From contig JAQXLO010000253.1 in NCBI GenBank assembly GCA_029012165.1, positions 1 through 8,313 of the forward strand: 8,313 nucleotides of DNA, in the 5' to 3' direction. The notes below the pieces were generated by a model. It saw nothing but the letters and a program-made list of their open reading frames with translations. It was not told where the DNA came from and searched no databases. The translations under genes and the position numbers were made by a program. Below, piece after piece: positions 5,466 to 8,313 of this stretch (its first letter is position 1; each line of letters opens with the position of its first letter). The DNA comes from Oscillospiraceae bacterium. Its GTDB lineage: Bacteria > Bacillota > Clostridia > Oscillospirales > Acutalibacteraceae.

Positions 5466-6335
5466 TTATTTTTGCGTACTGCGCACCGGAATGATCCTGT
5501 CCGTCAGCACATCCCGGATCCCCAGCTTTTCCATGCGCCGCAGTTCTTCCCGGCTGTTGACCGTCCACGCATACAGCGTCACGCACTTTGCGGCGGCGGT
5601 GAGCACTTCGTCCGTGTTTTCGGCAAGCTCCGGGTCAAAGGTCAGCGCAAAGTCGTTTTCCAATGCGTACCGAAGGTTCTCCCGGGTGACGGCACGCACT
5701 TGATAGCACAGCTGCGCTTCTCCCCGCTGCTTCAATACCGACAGCACACGCTTGCGTGTGGAAAAGAGCACATAGGGCACGGGACTGTTTTCCAGCACGG
5801 CGTACAGCTTCTCCGGCGCACGCAGGGAACGCACGGTCAGATACGCCGTCATGCCGTACTCGGCACACTCCCGCAAAGCCGATTGCAGCTGGGGGATATA
5901 TACATTTGTATACTTCTCCACGTTTGCGCCGTTGTCCAACACCAGATCGGACACCTGCTCGGCGGTGAAGCGTGCCAAGGCACCCCTTTGCGCCGTCATG
6001 CGGTTCACCGTTTCGTCAAACAGCAGCACCGGCTCGCCATCCCTCGTCTGCGCCACGTCCAGCTGCACATAGCGAAACCCCGCTTCGCCCGCCAAGCGAA
6101 TGGCTTCCAACGTATTTTCCGGCGCCTTGGCGGACATCCCCCGCCGTGCACACAGGCGAAACGTTTCCTTGTCCTCGATCTCGTTGAACACCGACAGCCG
6201 CTGTGTCGCCAGCGGTTTGATCGGCGTTTCCCGGTACGCCGTGACCCGGCGTGCGTAGAAAATGCCGCCGCCGAGAATCAGCGCCGCCAAACCTGCGCAC
6301 AGCACCACACCGCAGAATCCTTTGACTTTTTTCAT
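5466..6335 (-). CDS. Membrane-anchored GDPD-fold protein, probably catalytically degenerate
   Basis: The fold is glycerophosphodiester phosphodiesterase (GDPD, a TIM barrel that normally hydrolyses glycerophosphodiesters to glycerol-3-phosphate). The protein has 289 residues. A short basic N-terminus and one hydrophobic segment (about 6-28, GFCGVVLCAGLAALILGGG) anchor it with the barrel outside. Family marks are APENTLEAIRLAGEAG (71-86), QLDVAQTRDGEPVLLFD (91-107), AWTVN (256-260) and DVLTDRI near the end. The active site is altered: the HRG histidine is Arg64, the ExD glutamate is Gln91 (Asp93 remains), the HD histidine is Phe106, and the later ExK pair appears as Thr167 and Arg169. I chose the ATG at 6335 with GGAGG 5 nt upstream; the ATG at 6395 has no ribosome binding site. 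Fold is secure, and loss of GDPD activity is inferred. Confidence 0.88.
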   Translation of the reverse strand: MKKVKGFCGVVLCAGLAALILGGGIFYARRVTAYRETPIKPLATQRLSVFNEIEDKETFRLCARRGMSAKAPENTLEAIRLAGEAGFRYVQLDVAQTRDGEPVLLFDETVNRMTAQRGALARFTAEQVSDLVLDNGANVEKYTNVYIPQLQSALRECAEYGMTAYLTVRSLRAPEKLYAVLENSPVPYVLFSTRKRVLSVLKQRGEAQLCYQVRAVTRENLRYALENDFALTFDPELAENTDEVLTAAAKCVTLYAWTVNSREELRRMEKLGIRDVLTDRIIPVRSTQK

Positions 6336-6472
6336 ACCCGCCTCCGCAAAATGATCTGCCTTTAGTTTGTCCCAAAAAGTTCTGCGTGTGCACATCCGCA
6401 AACGAAAAGGCAGAATTTTTTTGTCGAAAAATGTTTATTTTTCTATTTCCGCATATTATGCTGTGACGGATG

Positions 6473-6481
6473 TGATATACT
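6473..6481 (+). promoter_or_regulatory. Extended -10 promoter element upstream of the LCP gene
   Basis: TGA followed by TATACT fits an extended -10 element (TGn-TATAAT) 33 nt before the LCP start codon. I found no convincing -35 box at 16-18 nt upstream. The start codon (6515) has only a weak GGTG about 4 nt upstream, so translation may be modest. The 179-nt divergent region also has to hold the promoter of the GDPD-like gene, but no clear boxes for it could be identified on the minus strand. Confidence 0.55.
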
Positions 6482-6514
6482 ATAGATTGAATTCTTTTCT
6501 GTATGTGGTGAATT

Positions 6515-8080
6515 ATGAGCAAGAATGAAGAAACTTGGGATATCTACTTCAGCAAAAAAGAAGATACGCCCGATACGCCGTCCCAAACGGCAGATATACC
6601 GATTTCCAAAAAATCCGTCTCCGTACCGCAGGAGGAGGCGTACTCCAACGACTATGACAGCGACTTCGGCGAGCAGTACCGCAATGGGTTTACCCGCTTT
6701 TGGCTGAAAAACAAAAAGCGCAATCTCAAGCTCCTGCTGGTCAGCCTGATGCTCGTGGTGGTAACCGCCACTGCGGCGGTAGTGCTGTTTATCGACAGCA
6801 AGCTGGATCTGATCGACTACAACAACGGTCTGAACTTTGAGAACGCCGACCAGACCAATCTGGACAACGAGGACGAACAGCTGGCCTTTACGCCCATGCA
6901 CGACGTGACCGACGCCAGCTCCCTGAAGGACTGGCTGCAAAAATGGGCGAAAAACGGCGGCGAAAAAATGCACAGCAGCAATGTCATCAACTGCCTGCTG
7001 TGCGGCATCGACACGCAGGAGGGCTCCGTGGGTCGCACGGACGCCATGATCCTCGTCTCCCTGAACAAAAAGACGGACAAGATCACCCTCGTCTCCTTCA
7101 TGCGTGACAGCTACACCTACATGGATATCGACGGCCGCGACCGCTGGTACAAAATCAACTCCGCCTACAACTGGGGCGGTGCCGCAACCTTGGTCGAGAC
7201 CATTGAAAACAACTACAAAATCGAGATCGACAACTACGTCACCGTGGACTTCGACACCTTCCCCAAACTGATCAACGCCCTCGGCGGCGTGACGCTGGAG
7301 GTGCAGGATTACGAGGCGAAGTACATCAACCGCACCACGGTGCACACCATCGAATCCGGCAAAAATGTCACTTTGGACGGCTGGGAGGCGCTGGTCTTTG
7401 CCCGCATCCGCTACTCCGATTCCGATGGGGACGTCAGCCGTACACGCAGACAGCGCCAGCTGGTCACGGCGCTGATCCAAAAGGCCAAGTCCGCCTCCGT
7501 CGGGCAGCTCAACAACCTGATGAACACCGTCCTGCCGTATGTGCAGACCAACTACCGCAAGTCGCAGATCTTTTCTCTGGGCACGCAGGCACTCATGCAG
7601 GGCTGGGTCCACTACGACATGGAGCAGCTCCTGTGCCCCCTGCTGACGGACAGCGAGGACGGCACACAGCCCCTGACCGGCAAGGACAGCTACATGATGA
7701 CCGGCTACGGCTCCCGCCCGGAATTTGTCTGGATCGTGGACTATCAGCTGGAAGCCCAGCGCATCCAGACCGCCCTGTACGGGATGTCCAACGTGGAGAT
7801 CCACGACTACCGTGAATCGCCCTTCGATTTCCTGTCCGGCAGCTCGGGCAGTACCTCGGCAGGCTCTGCGACCACGCAGGCCGCCACAACAACCGCTCCT
7901 GCGGAAAGCACTACCCGCCTGATCGACCGCTTCTGGAGCACCACAGCCGCCCCCGACATTTTCGGGGAAAACACACAGCCTGTCGAAACACCGCCCGCCG
8001 CAGAAAACGGCGATGCGTTCAACTCCTTTGAAGAAAACGACAACGAAGAAAACAACGACAGCATCTTCGCTATGCCGTAA
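6515..8080 (+). CDS. LCP (LytR-CpsA-Psr) family cell-wall glycopolymer ligase
   Basis: LCP proteins transfer undecaprenyl-pyrophosphate-linked glycopolymers (teichoic acid, capsule) onto peptidoglycan at the outer membrane face. The protein has 521 residues. An acidic cytoplasmic N-terminus (1-70) ends in a basic WLKNKKRNLK stop, followed by one membrane helix (about 72-92). The LCP domain (about 155-325) shows NCLLCGIDT, GRTDAM (173-178, lipid-pyrophosphate-binding Arg and Asp), SFMRDSY (194-200), YKINSAYNWGG and RIRYSDSDGDVSRTRRQRQ (297-315), so the key arginines and aspartates are kept. After residue 440 a Ser/Thr/Ala-rich linker (TTQAATTTAPAESTT) leads to a Pro/Glu/Asn-rich acidic tail, a likely disordered extracellular extension. 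The gene is divergent from the GDPD-like gene and ends in its own terminator, so it is monocistronic. Confidence 0.95.
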   Translation: MSKNEETWDIYFSKKEDTPDTPSQTADIPISKKSVSVPQEEAYSNDYDSDFGEQYRNGFTRFWLKNKKRNLKLLLVSLMLVVVTATAAVVLFIDSKLDLIDYNNGLNFENADQTNLDNEDEQLAFTPMHDVTDASSLKDWLQKWAKNGGEKMHSSNVINCLLCGIDTQEGSVGRTDAMILVSLNKKTDKITLVSFMRDSYTYMDIDGRDRWYKINSAYNWGGAATLVETIENNYKIEIDNYVTVDFDTFPKLINALGGVTLEVQDYEAKYINRTTVHTIESGKNVTLDGWEALVFARIRYSDSDGDVSRTRRQRQLVTALIQKAKSASVGQLNNLMNTVLPYVQTNYRKSQIFSLGTQALMQGWVHYDMEQLLCPLLTDSEDGTQPLTGKDSYMMTGYGSRPEFVWIVDYQLEAQRIQTALYGMSNVEIHDYRESPFDFLSGSSGSTSAGSATTQAATTTAPAESTTRLIDRFWSTTAAPDIFGENTQPVETPPAAENGDAFNSFEENDNEENNDSIFAMP

Positions 8081-8085
8081 AACGG

Positions 8086-8122
8086 ATCCGACCCCTGCCT
8101 TCGGGCAAAGGTCGGATTTTTT
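8086..8122 (+). terminator. Intrinsic terminator of the LCP gene, UUCG-capped
   Basis: ATCCGACC (8086-8093) pairs with GGTCGGAT (8110-8117). A CC/AA internal loop separates this from a second stem, TGCC (8096-8099) and GGCA (8104-8107), closed by a TTCG tetraloop. Six T residues follow (8117-8122). It begins 5 nt after the stop codon. This is a textbook terminator. Confidence 0.92.
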
Positions 8123-8124
8123 CG

Positions 8125-8161
8125 ACTGTCGATAAAGGCGCCCGAGCGCATACACGACAGT
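8125..8161. repeat. Nested palindrome downstream of the LCP terminator
   Basis: ACTGTCG (8125-8131) and CGACAGT (8155-8161) form the outer arms. Between them GCGC (8138-8141) and GCGC (8146-8149) form an inner hairpin around CCGA. There is no T-run, so it is not a terminator. It may be the end of a repeat element or an RNA structure. I do not recognise it. Confidence 0.4.
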
Positions 8162-8228
8162 ACGGAAAAAGTCTGAAGCATTGGCAAATGTTTAGGTTCA
8201 TCACGGATTTTTGTGGGATTAAATGTTT

Positions 8229-8313
8229 CGGTCAAGCCTTTTTAATGGCTTGCGGATTCAAAAGGCGGCGCCTTTGGTCGCCGACCGCAGTCGGCGAAAT
8301 CCTAACAACACCA
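8229..8313. repeat. Hairpin-rich intergenic repeat, candidate interspersed element running off the window
   Basis: Three hairpins follow each other: AAGCC/GGCTT (8234-8238 and 8247-8251), AAAGGC/GCCTTT (8261-8266 and 8270-8275) and a perfect 8-bp TCGCCGAC/GTCGGCGA stem (8278-8285 and 8290-8297) with a CGCA loop. The series GGTCAAGCC, then GGCTTGCGG, then GGCGCCTTTGGTCGCCG resembles repeats I recall from between genes in Ruminococcaceae-like genomes, but no search could be made. The preceding 8162-8228 shows nothing I can name. No coding region is supported. Confidence 0.45.

Noticed and set aside
4938..6365. Long open frame of 475 codons on the plus strand
   Set aside because: It runs across the ends of two minus-strand genes and through the operon promoter, with no recognisable domain. 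It is a shadow frame.
6336..6396. Upstream start for the GDPD-like protein (ATG at 6395 or TTG at 6401)
   Set aside because: No ribosome binding site precedes either. GGAGG precedes the ATG at 6335, which also places the membrane segment directly at the N-terminus.
6383..6400. Near-palindrome around GTGCAC in the divergent region, a possible operator
   Set aside because: Only about four pairs on each side of the centre match before an offset, which is too weak to call a regulator site.
6443..8155. Long open frame of 570 codons on the minus strand
   Set aside because: It lies opposite the clear LCP gene, starts beyond the terminator, has low-complexity Val/Gly/His-rich composition and matches no family. 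It is a GC-rich antisense shadow.

Overview
The window looks like a chromosomal core segment from a GC-rich Clostridia-type Firmicute, most likely an Oscillospiraceae/Ruminococcaceae-like gut bacterium. The evidence is the order ylxM-ffh-rpsP-khpA-rimM-trmD, GGAGG ribosome binding sites, sigma-A promoters, a membrane-anchored LCP protein and a TIGR03905-type TSCPD protein. This assignment comes from gene content and order only.

Layout. Positions 1-51 (minus) hold the first 17 codons of infC (IF-3), which appears to start at an ATC codon. It is preceded by a strong promoter and a leader of about 170 nt containing a terminator-like hairpin. Positions 287-5231 (minus) form one compact operon, transcribed from high to low coordinates: ylxM, ffh, rpsP, khpA, rimM, trmD, a TSCPD protein and a YdhF-like aldo/keto reductase. 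It is driven by a perfect-consensus promoter (TTGACA, 17 nt, TATAAT) at 5281-5309. Positions 5310-5465 hold no gene, but contain a strong hairpin and several DnaA-box-like sequences. Positions 5466-6335 (minus) encode a membrane-anchored protein with a glycerophosphodiester phosphodiesterase fold whose catalytic residues are mostly replaced. Divergent from it, 6515-8080 (plus) encodes an LCP (LytR-CpsA-Psr) protein, followed by a UUCG-capped terminator. Positions 8123-8313 carry no gene but are dense in hairpins and look like an interspersed repeat.

The operon joins protein targeting (YlxM/Ffh, signal recognition particle) to ribosome building and tRNA modification (S16, KhpA, RimM, TrmD). 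IF-3 lies just downstream as a separately promoted unit. The divergent pair is a cell-envelope module.

The most unusual points are: (1) TrmD carries an extra C-terminal winged-helix domain resembling the FtsK/SpoIIIE gamma domain, normally a DNA-reading module; (2) the GDPD-fold protein looks like a pseudoenzyme; (3) same-orientation DnaA-box-like sequences lie between the GDPD-like gene and ylxM; (4) the infC leader has an attenuator-like layout. I saw no CRISPR array, tRNA, rRNA or insertion sequence.
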